A stretch of DNA of 39,297 bases from Candidatus Rokuibacteriota bacterium (GCA_003221615.1 QHSQ01000112.1:1-39297), one strand, 5' to 3'; positions 26,268 to 34,253 are shown, numbered from the stretch's first letter. Made by a program: numbers and translations. Notes: generated by a model not told the origin, from the sequence alone.

Positions 26268-28184
26268 CTACCCCGCGCGCAAGATGCGCCTTTCTCCGAC
26301 GCGCGCCGTGACCCGGCGCTGATCGAAGAATTCGAGGAGCGGAATGGCGTATTTCCGGGAAATACCGAGCAGGTCCTTGATGTCGCTTGGACCGATCTCC
26401 TTCCGCTCGCGCAGCATCGTGACGAGCTTGGCCTGGATCGCCTCGAGCGCCTGGGCGTGGAAGAAGAGCGAATCCTTGACGCGCACGAGCTTGCCGGACT
26501 GGACGAGGACCTGGAAGAGCTCGTGCTCTTCGTCGCCGGTGACCCCGGCCCGGCCCAGCGCCTCCTCGGCGCTCGGCGGGGCGGCCTCCGCCCGGTTGAA
26601 CTCGCTCTCGAGCACGTCGACGATGCGCTGCTGCTCGGGCGACAGGCGCACCTCGTGGGAGGCCAGCCGCACCTTGTCGCGGTCGGTCTTGACGGCCGCC
26701 TCGGCGTCGAGCGACGAGAGGAGAAAGCCGAAGACACGCTCGTCGGCGGCTCCGGCCCGGCCGCGAAGCTCCTCGCGCGACATCCCGGGCTTGAGCGGGC
26801 TCGCGCGGTGGAAGGCCGTCAGCTCGTCGAGGACGAGGCCGCGGAGCCGGGCGAAACTGTCGGGATGGATGAACCAGTCGCGGTCGAAGCTGATCACTCG
26901 CCCGGCCGCCTGTAGCGCTTCGAGAAGGGCGCGAAGTCGTTCGGGGCCGAACGGCACGCGCCCCGCGAGGGTCGTCAGGCGCACGCCGCCGGCGCCGACA
27001 TGACGGATGTGCTCCTCCAGCACGACCTCCGGGCTCCCCGTCTGCAGTCGCGAGAGATGTTCGACCAGGGCCGGCCCCTTGCGCTTGAAGCGCGGGGGAT
27101 CGACGTCGAGCAAGGTCCCGCCGCCGACCGTCACGATCGGCGAGTACGAGCGCACGACGAATCGGTCGCCGGGTCGCGCGACTAGCGGCGCCTCGAGACG
27201 GAACCGCGCGAAGGCCGTGTCGCCCGGCGCCAGCTCCGCCCGGTCGAGGAGGAGCGCGCGCGCCATGATCTCGCTCGTGCCGACGTGGAAGCGCACGCGC
27301 GTGCGCGTCTTCACGGGGCGCGGCGCGTCAGGCAAGAGCTCGAGCGTCCCGTCGACGAGCGTCGAGGGAACGAGCGTACCGGGCAGGCCGACGACATCGC
27401 CCCGCGCGAGCGCGGCCCGCTCGAGTCCCTGCAGGTTGATCGCGGTACGCTGTCCCGCCCGCGCGGAGGCCACCGAGTGACCGTGGGCCTGAAGACCTCG
27501 AATCTTGGCCTCGGCTCCCCGGGGATAGACCTCGACGCGGTCGTCGGCGGCGAGAGTGCCCTCGGTGAGCGTGCCGGTGACGACGGTCCCGAACCCCTTG
27601 ACCGTGAACACGCGATCGATCGGCAGCCGCGGGAACTGGTCGGTGCCGCGCGGCGGCACCGACCCGGCGAGTGAGCGAAGCGCCGCGCGGAGCTCGCCGA
27701 GTCCCTGACCCGTCTTGGCGGACACCGGCAGGATCGGCGCATCCTCGAGGAACGTTCCATGAACTACGCCGGCCACGTCCTCCCGAACCAGCTCGAGCCA
27801 GTCGGATTCGACCAGATCGGCCTTGGTCAGCGCGATGAGCCCCGCCTTGATCTTGAGGAGCGAGCAGATCGCGAGGTGCTCCCGCGTTTGTGGCATGACG
27901 CCCTCGTCCGCCGCGATCACCAGCATCGCCAGGTCGATCCCACCGACGCCGGCCAGCATGTTCCTGACGAAGCGCTCGTGGCCCGGGACGTCCACGATCT
28001 CGATCGTGAGCCCGCCCGGCTCCTCGAGAAACGCGAACCCCAGATCGATCGTGATGCCGCGGGCCTTCTCTTCGGGGAGCCGATCGGTATCGGTCCCGGT
28101 CAGTGCCTTCACCAGCGAGGTCTTGCCGTGGTCGATATGCCCGGCCGTACCGACGACGACGTGCGTGGGACTCGTCTCGCTCAT
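26268..28184 (-). CDS. selB: Selenocysteine-specific elongation factor SelB
   Basis: This 638-aa translational GTPase delivers Sec-tRNASec to in-frame UGA codons. GTP-binding motifs are [12 protein letters not shown] at 12-23, [12 protein letters not shown] and TKADL, with the switch region [16 protein letters not shown]-Tu-like domains II and III follow (about residues 175-370), then winged-helix repeats (about 370-635) that bind the SECIS RNA. Length is close to E. coli SelB (614). Its ATG overlaps the selA stop as ATGA. With selA and tRNA-Sec nearby, this organism should insert selenocysteine; selD is not in the window. Confidence 0.95.
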   Translation of the reverse strand: MSETSPTHVVVGTAGHIDHGKTSLVKALTGTDTDRLPEEKARGITIDLGFAFLEEPGGLTIEIVDVPGHERFVRNMLAGVGGIDLAMLVIAADEGVMPQTREHLAICSLLKIKAGLIALTKADLVESDWLELVREDVAGVVHGTFLEDAPILPVSAKTGQGLGELRAALRSLAGSVPPRGTDQFPRLPIDRVFTVKGFGTVVTGTLTEGTLAADDRVEVYPRGAEAKIRGLQAHGHSVASARAGQRTAINLQGLERAALARGDVVGLPGTLVPSTLVDGTLELLPDAPRPVKTRTRVRFHVGTSEIMARALLLDRAELAPGDTAFARFRLEAPLVARPGDRFVVRSYSPIVTVGGGTLLDVDPPRFKRKGPALVEHLSRLQTGSPEVVLEEHIRHVGAGGVRLTTLAGRVPFGPERLRALLEALQAAGRVISFDRDWFIHPDSFARLRGLVLDELTAFHRASPLKPGMSREELRGRAGAADERVFGFLLSSLDAEAAVKTDRDKVRLASHEVRLSPEQQRIVDVLESEFNRAEAAPPSAEEALGRAGVTGDEEHELFQVLVQSGKLVRVKDSLFFHAQALEAIQAKLVTMLRERKEIGPSDIKDLLGISRKYAIPLLEFFDQRRVTARVGERRILRAG

Positions 28185-29581
28185 AGGCGCGCGGCCGCAG
28201 TGGTCAGCGCCGCGGCGAGGAGACTCACCTGCGCGGGCAGCACGGTCCGGCAGTCGAGGTAGAGGCGATCGTGCGCGATGCGGCCCACGACCGGCGGATC
28301 GCCGACACGCAGCGCCTCGTCGAGTCGCATCGTCGCGTCCGCGCTCGACCCGACGGCGAGCGCCGCGGTCGGCAGCTCGACGGTCGGTAGAGCGCCGCCG
28401 CCGACCTTGCCGTGGTCGTCGACGATGCTCGCGGCCAGGCGCTGCCGGACCTCCGGCGCGAGGCGCCGCAGGACGCGTCGCGCGCGGCTCCGCACCCCGG
28501 CCAGCGGCTCGGTCAGCATGGCGAGCGTCGGCACCGTCTCGAGCGCCGTCCCCGCCTCGTAGGCATAGAGCGTGGCCTCGAGCGCGGCGATCGTGAATTT
28601 GTCGATTCGGAGCGCGCGATTCCAGGGGTTCTTCTTGAGTCGTGAGACGATGGCGCGGCGGCCGACCACGATGCCGGCCTGAGGCCCGCCGAGCAGCTTG
28701 TCGCCCGAGAACGACACGAGATCGACTCCCGCGGAGACGGTCTCCTGGACGGTCGGCTCGTAGGGAAAGCCCCAGGGCCGCAGATCGACGAGCGATCCCG
28801 AGCCGAGATCCTCCATCACCGGGATCCCCCGCTCGCGGCCGAGCTCGACCAGCTCCCGAGAGGACACCTCGGCGGTGAAGCCGACCACGCGGTAGTTCGA
28901 GGTGTGGACCTTCAGCAACAGTGCCGTCTCGGCGGTGACCGCATCGGCATAGTCGCGCAGATGAGTCCGGTTCGTCGCCCCGACCTCGCGCAGCACCGCG
29001 CCGCTCCGCAGCATGATGTCGGGGATACGGAACTCACCGCCGATTTCGATCAGCTCGCCTCGCGAGACGATGACCTCGCGACCGTGGGCCAGTGTCTCGA
29101 GCGCCAGCAGCACGGCGGCGGCGTTGTTGTTGACGACCAGGGCGTCCTCGGCACCGGTCAGCCGACGCAACACCGCCTCCACGTGGCTGTAGCGGGAGCC
29201 GCGCTCCTTCCGGACGAGGTCGAGCTCGAGATTCGAATACGCGGTGGCGACCGCCTCGAGCCGCTCGAGCGCGAGCGGGCTCAGGAGCGCCCGGCCAAGG
29301 TTGGTGTGGAGCACGACGCCCTGCGCATTGATGACGGGCCGTAGCGAGAACGGCCCCGCGCGTCGCGCCCGCTCCACGACGCGCTCGGCCAGGAGCTCGA
29401 TCGTCGCCGGGGCGGTCCGCTCGCCGATGACGCGGACGCGCTCCTGATCGAGCGCCTCGCGGACCAGCGAGGTCAGGCGGGCCCGCGTGATGCCGAGGAC
29501 TTCCGCTTGCCCCGCGAGCCGTCGGAGGACCTGATCGACCGACGGCAGGCCGCGCAGCGCCGTCGCGCGTTCAGCGTTCAC
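28181..29581 (-). CDS. selA: L-seryl-tRNA(Sec) selenium transferase
   Basis: This 466-aa PLP enzyme converts Ser-tRNASec to Sec-tRNASec using selenophosphate. The PLP lysine is K295 in [14 protein letters not shown], the same number as in E. coli SelA. Other motifs are [45 protein letters not shown] and EDLGSGS. I place the start at a GTG (29581) giving [16 protein letters not shown], which matches the usual N-terminal length; the frame is open further upstream but that part overlaps another gene and lacks similarity. It overlaps the preceding small gene by 11 nt and selB by 4 nt. Confidence 0.95.
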   Translation of the reverse strand: MNAERATALRGLPSVDQVLRRLAGQAEVLGITRARLTSLVREALDQERVRVIGERTAPATIELLAERVVERARRAGPFSLRPVINAQGVVLHTNLGRALLSPLALERLEAVATAYSNLELDLVRKERGSRYSHVEAVLRRLTGAEDALVVNNNAAAVLLALETLAHGREVIVSRGELIEIGGEFRIPDIMLRSGAVLREVGATNRTHLRDYADAVTAETALLLKVHTSNYRVVGFTAEVSSRELVELGRERGIPVMEDLGSGSLVDLRPWGFPYEPTVQETVSAGVDLVSFSGDKLLGGPQAGIVVGRRAIVSRLKKNPWNRALRIDKFTIAALEATLYAYEAGTALETVPTLAMLTEPLAGVRSRARRVLRRLAPEVRQRLAASIVDDHGKVGGGALPTVELPTAALAVGSSADATMRLDEALRVGDPPVVGRIAHDRLYLDCRTVLPAQVSLLAAALTTAAARL

Positions 29582-29855
29582 CGAGTGCGGCCTCGACCTT
29601 CTGCCGGACGCGGGCGACCACCTCCTGGGCCTCGTGGCGCCACGTCTGGGCAGTCCATTTCCCCTCACCCGACTGCCGCCCGCGCCGAACAGCGTCCTCC
29701 ACGAGCCCCGCCCAGAGCTCCTCCAGATCGGCGGTCGAAAGCCCCTGGCCGCGCAAGGCGTGAGTCCACTCGCCGGCAAGGTCCTCGATGAGGCGGTCTC
29801 GCTCGGCCGCGAGACGGCGCGCCTTCCGGATGAGATCGGCCAGTCGCGACGGCAC
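29571..29855 (-). CDS. 94-aa unknown protein translationally coupled to selA
   Basis: A GTG at 29855 preceded by GGAG (within AAGGAGTAACG) opens a 94-aa frame (VPSRLADLIRKARRLAAERD at the N-terminus) ending 11 nt inside selA. It is highly charged and predicted helical throughout, with two amphipathic coiled-coil stretches (about residues 3-30 and 62-92) and a central SGEGKWTAQTWRHE segment. There are no Cys and no membrane segments. I do not recognise the family. Its coupling to selA on one side and a lipoprotein gene 2 nt away on the other suggests co-expression with selenocysteine machinery; any functional link is inference. Confidence 0.65.
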   Translation of the reverse strand: MPSRLADLIRKARRLAAERDRLIEDLAGEWTHALRGQGLSTADLEELWAGLVEDAVRRGRQSGEGKWTAQTWRHEAQEVVARVRQKVEAALGER

Positions 29856-29857
29856 CG

Positions 29858-30397
29858 TTACTCCTTCACCAGCTCGCGCACGGCGTCGAGCAGGTTCGCT
29901 TCGAACCGGCCGGTCGATGCGCACTGGTAGACGGGCGTCGGGCGCAGCTTGCCGCTCGAGCCCTTGCGCTGCATGTGCGTTCGCATCTTGGAGTTCATGA
30001 GCACCCGGGTCCACGTCCCGTTCGGCTCGGCGAAGAGTGTGAAGGACACCAGGGCTTCCCCCTCCACCAGGTCGCTCCCGACGCGGCCGCAGTCGGCATA
30101 GACGCCGATAGGCGCGATGAAATCGTCCGACGCGATCACGCCGGAATCGCGCGCGATCGCCCGGATCGGCACGTTCTCCCGGGCCAGCGCGCGCACGAGG
30201 GCGCCCCAGGTCGCATCGTAGCGCGCGGCGACCTCGACCTGGTACGGCGGCGGCGCCAGCGGCGAGACATAGAGCCCGGAGCAGGCGCCGAGCAAGGCGG
30301 TCACGCCCGCCAGCGCCGTGAGGCAGGCGCACGCCGCCGGGGTCGAGCCGCTCGATCGCGCCGGCGTGCCCCGGCTATTTGTGGTGGTCGATGCCAC
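29858..30397 (-). CDS. Putative lipoprotein of unknown function
   Basis: This 179-aa protein has a hydrophobic N-terminal stretch ending in a lipobox (VTALLGAC, Cys at about residue 38). The mature part begins SGLYVSPLAPP and continues as a compact domain with APIGVYADCGRVGSDLVEGE, EPNGTWTRVLMNSKMRTHM and a final TGRFEANLLDAVRELV helix. The start is uncertain: the GTG at 30397 with GAGG upstream gives a 37-residue signal region with Arg residues and overlaps the DUF3105 gene by 23 nt; another in-frame GTG lies at 30424. I do not recognise the family with certainty. It would be an LspA substrate anchored in a membrane. Confidence 0.65.
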   Translation of the reverse strand: MASTTTNSRGTPARSSGSTPAACACLTALAGVTALLGACSGLYVSPLAPPPYQVEVAARYDATWGALVRALARENVPIRAIARDSGVIASDDFIAPIGVYADCGRVGSDLVEGEALVSFTLFAEPNGTWTRVLMNSKMRTHMQRKGSSGKLRPTPVYQCASTGRFEANLLDAVRELVKE

Positions 30398-30908
30398 GAT
30401 AGGCCTCGATGAAACGGGTGACACGCCCCTCGTCGAGCTCATCCAGGGTGTCGAGACGGGTCCACGCCGTCAGCGCGATCTTGTGCTTCATCCCGGGATA
30501 CGGCGCCAGGACGACATGCCGTTCGTACTTGTCCACGATGGCCTTGAGCTTCGCGACCAGGTCTGGGCACTCACAGTTGTATTGCACCACCACGCCGCCG
30601 TCCTCCAGGTTGTGCACCTGCAGCTCGCGGACGATCGGCCGCGTGTGCACGCCCCAGGGCGCGATGTACGGCAGGTGCGGCCCCGAAGTGGGCGGATCCG
30701 AGTTGTACTGCACGTGCGGCGAGTCGGCGGTGGCAACATGAAGATTGCCTTGGTCCGGAAACTGCACTCCCGGCAAGTTCGCCTGCGCCCGATAAGCGAA
30801 GTACCCGACCACGATCGCCGCCAGCACGGTAACCGCGACGGCGATGACGGTCCGTTGGCGCCGCGTCACGCGTCGGGGTGCCCGTGTGCGCCGTTCGCCC
30901 TTGGCCAT
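30375..30908 (-). CDS. DUF3105-family membrane-anchored protein
   Basis: This 177-aa protein has a basic cytoplasmic N-terminus (MAKGERRTRAPRRVTRRQR), one transmembrane helix (about residues 20-42) and an extracytoplasmic domain. The YNSDPPTSGPH motif and nearby HTRPIVRELQVHNLEDGGVV, with later YNCECPDL, mark DUF3105, a family of unknown function. The start at 30908 has AAAGGAGC 4-10 nt upstream; this Shine-Dalgarno begins directly after the CCA end of tRNA-Sec. The conserved His, Asp and Cys residues suggest a metal or redox site, but no activity is established. Confidence 0.75.
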   Translation of the reverse strand: MAKGERRTRAPRRVTRRQRTVIAVAVTVLAAIVVGYFAYRAQANLPGVQFPDQGNLHVATADSPHVQYNSDPPTSGPHLPYIAPWGVHTRPIVRELQVHNLEDGGVVVQYNCECPDLVAKLKAIVDKYERHVVLAPYPGMKHKIALTAWTRLDTLDELDEGRVTRFIEAYRGIDHHK

Positions 30909-30918
30909 GTCGCTCCTT

Positions 30919-31016
30919 TGGCGGAAGCGTATGGGAGTCGAACCCATCGACCGTTTGTCTAGAACGGTCCACCGGATTTGAAGTCCGGGAGGCCCACCGG
31001 GTTCCTAGACGCTTCC
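30919..31016 (-). tRNA. selC: tRNA-Sec (anticodon TCA)
   Basis: The minus-strand transcript runs GGAAGCGT...ACGCTTCCGCCA. It has an 8-bp acceptor stem, a D-loop with CCGGTG as in E. coli tRNASec, an anticodon arm CCGGA-CTTCAAA-TCCGG with anticodon TCA at 30981-30979, a long variable arm (GACCGTT/AACGGTC) and a 5-bp T stem (ATGGG/CCCAT) around TTCGACT. The 8+5 acceptor-T arrangement and long variable arm are specific to bacterial tRNASec. The CCA is encoded. The DUF3105 start codon is only 10 nt past the CCA. Confidence 0.96.
30981..31016. repeat. Direct repeat copy A: 5' half of tRNA-Sec
   Basis: These 36 bases, from the anticodon to the tRNA 5' end, recur at 34129-34164 in the same orientation with 33 identities. 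Similarity stops exactly at the tRNA 5' end (31016). Confidence 0.8.
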
Positions 31017-31429
31017 AGCCCTGTAACTACGCTTCGTTTCAGCGTTGTGAGTTTACCATCCGCGGGTCGGATCGCTGCGCCTGTCCCCGTAGACCGCAAA
31101 AAGTGTCAGGCTCGACCGAGTCGGCCCCATACCGTCCTCGCGGACCGTTCCAGCCCCGTGGCAGTCCCCTCCCACCGTAGAGGTCGCATCGTGCGGCATC
31201 CGAGTGGGGTGGAGGTTACGTGGGGTGGGGTGGAGTCGCCGCTGAGACCATGATCAGGCAGAACTGGCGATCAGATGGACGAGATCCTGCCGTGCCGAGT
31301 CCTCCGCGCTCTCACGGGGTCGGCGCTGTCTGTCATGGATCGCGTCGCCGATCATCGGTCACCGACCATCCTGGACGAAGACGGTGAGGTCGGAGAGCAT
31401 CGTCGACACTCACCGTCTCGAGCCCGAGC
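31017..31429. other. 413-bp region without a supported gene upstream of tRNA-Sec
   Basis: No frame here has recognisable domains. The first part should hold the tRNA-Sec promoter; minus-strand TAGTTA near 31022-31027 is a weak -10 candidate. A G-rich, GT-repetitive stretch occurs at about 31204-31235 (runs of GGGGTGG). The rest, 31260-31429, is unassigned. Confidence 0.45.
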
Positions 31430-32203
31430 TCAGTCGGTAGCGTTCTCATGCTCGACTTCCGGGATGTGGGCCGCGGCATATCGCAGCCCCGCGGTCGCGA
31501 CCAGTGACACAGTGAGAATCGTCGCGGCGAGACCAAGGATGGCCAGGTCTCCTCCAGGCCACGCAACGCCGAGGCCTTCGCCGAACCAGAACGCCCCGAA
31601 GCTCCCGATCAGAACTCCGACCGAGAACTTCAGCGTGTTCTCCGGGACCGCGGCGAGTGGCCTCCGGAGGGCCAGCGCGGCCACCGCCACGGCGACGGCA
31701 GCCCCGGCAGCGCCCAGGCTGGCGGGGACGATCAGGTGACCGCCGCCACCAACCGCAAGCACGATGAAGACCACCTCGAGCCCCTCCAGGACCACGGCCT
31801 TCAAGGCGGTCACAAGCGCGACAGGGTCCCACCCTTTCGCCGTCACGGCTCGGGCTCCCCCGAGCGCCGCGGTCGCGCCCTCGAATGCGCGCCGCTCGTC
31901 ACGAACCGGCATGATCCCGGCCGCCCGCAGCACCGCCTTGCGCAACCAGGAGAAACCGAACAGCAAGAGCAGAAGTCCGACGACGAGCTGAAGGACCGCG
32001 ACGGGGATGACCCCGAGCGCTGGGCCGAGAACCACGATGAGCGCGGTCAGAATCGCGAGTCCGCCGGCCGCGCCGAGCAGCGCCGACCGCCATCCTCGCA
32101 CGGTGCCGACGGCGAGAACGATGGTGACCGCCTCGACACACTCGACCAGTGATCCCAAGAACGCCGCCGTCACCGAGGGTCCGGAATGGATCCAATCGAT
32201 CAT
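31430..32203 (-). CDS. Polytopic membrane protein with FTR1-like acidic repeats (COG4280-like)
   Basis: This 257-aa protein is almost entirely hydrophobic, with about seven helices. It has an internal two-fold pattern: SLVECVEAVTIVLAVG near the N-terminus and VVLEGLEVVFIVLAVG near residue 140. These E-x-x-E-containing helices resemble the REGLE-type helices of FTR1 iron permeases and related two-repeat transporters; overall it looks like COG4280. The substrate is unknown, a metal cation being a guess from the acidic motifs. The ATG at 32203 has GGAGG upstream. It is divergent from the lysR gene, which is likely to control it. Confidence 0.65.
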   Translation of the reverse strand: MIDWIHSGPSVTAAFLGSLVECVEAVTIVLAVGTVRGWRSALLGAAGGLAILTALIVVLGPALGVIPVAVLQLVVGLLLLLFGFSWLRKAVLRAAGIMPVRDERRAFEGATAALGGARAVTAKGWDPVALVTALKAVVLEGLEVVFIVLAVGGGGHLIVPASLGAAGAAVAVAVAALALRRPLAAVPENTLKFSVGVLIGSFGAFWFGEGLGVAWPGGDLAILGLAATILTVSLVATAGLRYAAAHIPEVEHENATD

Positions 32204-32282
32204 CACGCATCCTCCACGCTGCCCGTTGGCCGCCTCAGATTGAGCTCTTCGCCCTTGACGGTACGCCTGGGATTACAATGCA

Positions 32283-32326
32283 TCCAATTCATTCTAGTCA
32301 CATGGAGATGCTTCAAATGAATTGGA
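32283..32326. promoter_or_regulatory. 11-bp inverted repeat over the lysR translation start
   Basis: TCCAATTCATT (32283-32293) and AATGAATTGGA (32316-32326) are perfect inverted repeats with a 22-nt spacer. The right arm contains the favoured lysR ATG (32317) and the spacer holds the GGAG. A plus-strand TACAAT at 32274-32279 would start transcription at about 32286, inside the left arm. This suggests an autoregulatory LysR operator or an RNA hairpin that hides the start codon. Confidence 0.6.
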
Positions 32327-33225
32327 GGGCCTTCGATCTCAACTTGCTCGTGGTGTTCGATGGCTTGTTGCGTGAGGGAAGCGTGACACGTGCGGGGAAG
32401 CGACTCGGCATGAGTCAGCCGGCCTTGAGCCATGCCCTCAACCGTCTGCGGTATCTCCTGAAGGATCAGTTGTTCATCCGTACCCCCAAGGGGATGGTGC
32501 CCACACCGCGCGCTGAGCAACTGGCGCTGCCTCTACGCCAGGCCTTGACGCAAATGGAGCAGGCGCTCGAGCCGGAGACGTTCGTGGCGGCACGGGCGAA
32601 CCGACGCTTTTCGGTCGCCGTCAACAACTACGCCGCGATCGTCTTGACGGCGCCGCTCGTGGCCGCGGTGTCCGCCGCGGCGCCGCTCGTGCAGCTCGAC
32701 CTTCGCCCGAGCGGGACCCTCGATGTATTCGACCGTCTCGACACCGGCGAGCTTGACCTGGGGATCGACACCTTCGGCCCCGTTGGCGAGCGCTTCGGTA
32801 GCGCAACCCTGCTGGAGGACCGCTTCGTCGCCGTGATGCGACGAGGTCACCCGGCGGCGCGCGGAAAGCTCTCGCCCGAGACATTCGGCGCACTTGCGCA
32901 TCTCGAGATCTCGTCGAGTGGCGACGACACCGGGTTCATCGACCGTTCGCTGGTCAGCCGTGGGGCGCAACGTCGGGTCGCGGTGCGGCTTCCTTATCTC
33001 TCCGCGGAAGTTGTCCTCGGCCAGTCGAACCTGGTGGCGACGCTGAGCCGCCGGATCGCGGAGGCCATGATCCGGGGTGGCGGGCTGCAGATCCGCGAAT
33101 TGCCCTTCACGTCACCAACGATCCGCACGTCGATGGTGTGGCATCGACGGCTCGAGGACTCCACAGCGCACCGCTGGTTGCGCGATGTCATCGCGTCGGT
33201 GTGTCGCACCCATTTCAAGCATTGA
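32317..33225 (+). CDS. LysR-type transcriptional regulator
   Basis: This 302-aa regulator has an N-terminal winged helix-turn-helix (about residues 4-62: LLVVFDGLLREGSVTRAGKR, then LGMSQPALSHALNRLR and LFIRTPKGMVPTPRA) and a type 2 periplasmic-binding-like effector domain (about 90-300). The ATG at 32317 is favoured by GGAG nine bases upstream; in-frame ATGs also occur at 32302 and 32308. It is divergent from the membrane-protein gene at 31430-32203 with a 113-nt intergenic region, the classic LysR arrangement, so that gene is the likely target. The effector is unknown. Confidence 0.88.
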   Translation: MNWRAFDLNLLVVFDGLLREGSVTRAGKRLGMSQPALSHALNRLRYLLKDQLFIRTPKGMVPTPRAEQLALPLRQALTQMEQALEPETFVAARANRRFSVAVNNYAAIVLTAPLVAAVSAAAPLVQLDLRPSGTLDVFDRLDTGELDLGIDTFGPVGERFGSATLLEDRFVAVMRRGHPAARGKLSPETFGALAHLEISSSGDDTGFIDRSLVSRGAQRRVAVRLPYLSAEVVLGQSNLVATLSRRIAEAMIRGGGLQIRELPFTSPTIRTSMVWHRRLEDSTAHRWLRDVIASVCRTHFKH

Positions 33226-33287
33226 GCAGAGATGAGGCCCGACCACCCGCCCATGAATTCCCTGGCGTCCCGCTCTTCGCTCACCGC

Positions 33288-33503
33288 TCATGGCCCGTCC
33301 TCTGGTCCGCGATGGCCACCACGCGCCACCCACAGGCCAAGGCACACGAGGGCGACCGTGAACCCGAAAACGAAAAGCCCGCCGGCCAGGCTCGTCAGGG
33401 CCGGCAAACGAAAATCGCGGTAGTGAGCCCCAACGATAACGCCGCCACCAGCCAGCAGGACGGCAAACGCAATCGCCCACCACAGCCTTCGCCGCGTGAT
33501 CGT
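33288..33503 (-). CDS. Small two-helix membrane protein without a standard start codon
   Basis: A minus-strand frame of about 71 aa reads RRRLWWAIAFAVLLAGGGVI, then a short loop (HYRDFRLPALTS), a second hydrophobic helix (LAGGLFVFGFTVALVCLGLW) and a polar tail ending GPEDGP. The positive-inside pattern and helix lengths look like a real membrane protein. A near-perfect Shine-Dalgarno GGGGAGGAG precedes it, but the codons at the expected start are ACG (33503-33501) and ATC (33500-33498); a TGA closes the frame upstream. The start may be non-standard, or a base may be wrong in the sequence. Function unknown. Confidence 0.4.
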   Translation of the reverse strand, partial: TITRRRLWWAIAFAVLLAGGGVIVGAHYRDFRLPALTSLAGGLFVFGFTVALVCLGLWVARGGHRGPEDGP

Positions 33504-33625
33504 GGTCTTCTCCTCCCCGCCGGAGCGTGTTCACGGCCTGTTCCAAGCGTCGACTCGGCGCCGAGCCTTGGCCTGGGTACTCTGCGGAGCCAGAACGGCC
33601 GACTGCTTGCCGTTCTTGGCCCGAG

Positions 33626-33979
33626 CTACGACTGAGGCGGAGTGGGCGAGGAGTCCAGCGGTGAAGAGGACGCGAACGAGGCTGAGTCGTCGTGCGTCAC
33701 ATTCTTCCAGCGTATGCGCAGCGGACGGAGCGGTCGTGCAACAGTGCGCACCTTCGCCACTGCGTTCACATGGTCGCAGTCAGCCGGGCGCGCCCAAGGC
33801 ATCATCGGCTCTGTCGGCATGAGATCCGTTGACGCCTTCGATTTGACCACGCCGTCGACAAAGAGGGCGTCGTTCTGGAAGGAGAACGCCCCTGGCATCA
33901 ACGGGTCCATGAAGTCGGCGGTGACGTAGAAGAGCAAGAGCAGCGCTAAGAGATGCCCTGGGAGCCGGCGCGACGTCAT
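33626..33979 (-). CDS. 117-aa exported or membrane-anchored protein of unknown function
   Basis: From the ATG at 33979, a basic start (MTSRRLPGH) and hydrophobic helix (LLALLLLFYVTADFMDPLMP) are followed by a short conserved-looking stretch GAFSFQNDALFVDGVVKSK and a low-complexity Ser/Pro tail (SSPLDSSPTPPQS). I have seen similar FYVxxDFxxPxxPGAFxF proteins as hypotheticals but know no function. No good Shine-Dalgarno is visible. The frame extends further upstream to 34108, but that extension would run through the half-tRNA repeat leader and is unlikely. Confidence 0.5.
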   Translation of the reverse strand: MTSRRLPGHLLALLLLFYVTADFMDPLMPGAFSFQNDALFVDGVVKSKASTDLMPTEPMMPWARPADCDHVNAVAKVRTVARPLRPLRIRWKNVTHDDSASFASSSPLDSSPTPPQS

Positions 33980-34128
33980 GCCGACCGCGATTCTAGCAAG
34001 GGCATCACCTGATCGGGGCGCTGACTTTAGGTTCCGACCCGATGGTGACCTCGTCAGTGTCGCCTGCTCATCCGGCGTAGTCTTCGCCGTCCTGCATGGC
34101 CGCCGCATCGCTCCTACATCGCCAGAGC

Positions 34129-34164
34129 AAGTCCGGGAGGACCACCGGGTTCCTGAACGCTTCC
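34129..34164. repeat. Direct repeat copy B: orphan 5' half of tRNA-Sec
   Basis: These 36 bases match 30981-31016 with three differences (34141 A for C, and a GA/AG swap near 34154). Similarity ends sharply on both sides. No tRNA 3' half follows, so this is not a functional tRNA gene. It sits in the leader of the YihY/BrkB gene, 3.1 kb from tRNA-Sec, as an att-like or duplication scar. Confidence 0.8.
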
Positions 34165-34253
34165 GACGCGACAGCGAAAGCTCGCTGAAACGGCAAGAGC
34201 TTACGACCGGGTGCGACGTGATTTCGCGCGGTCCCTGTTACGATGGGCCTGAG

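Noticed and set aside
29571..30332. A 253-codon minus-strand frame that would fuse the lipoprotein region to the small selA-coupled gene
   Set aside because: Its first part is out of frame with the lipoprotein reading that has the lipobox. The second part has its own GGAG-led GTG start at 29855.
31333..31566. A 77-codon minus-strand frame upstream of tRNA-Sec
   Set aside because: No similarity, no ribosome-binding site, and much of it overlaps the FTR1-like gene in another frame.
33138..33635. A 165-codon plus-strand frame after lysR
   Set aside because: Composition is random-like; the opposite strand has the better-looking small membrane protein, and the frame starts inside lysR.
34129..34164. 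A second functional tRNA-Sec gene
   Set aside because: Only the 5' half is present; no anticodon 3' arm, variable arm, T arm or acceptor 3' strand follows.
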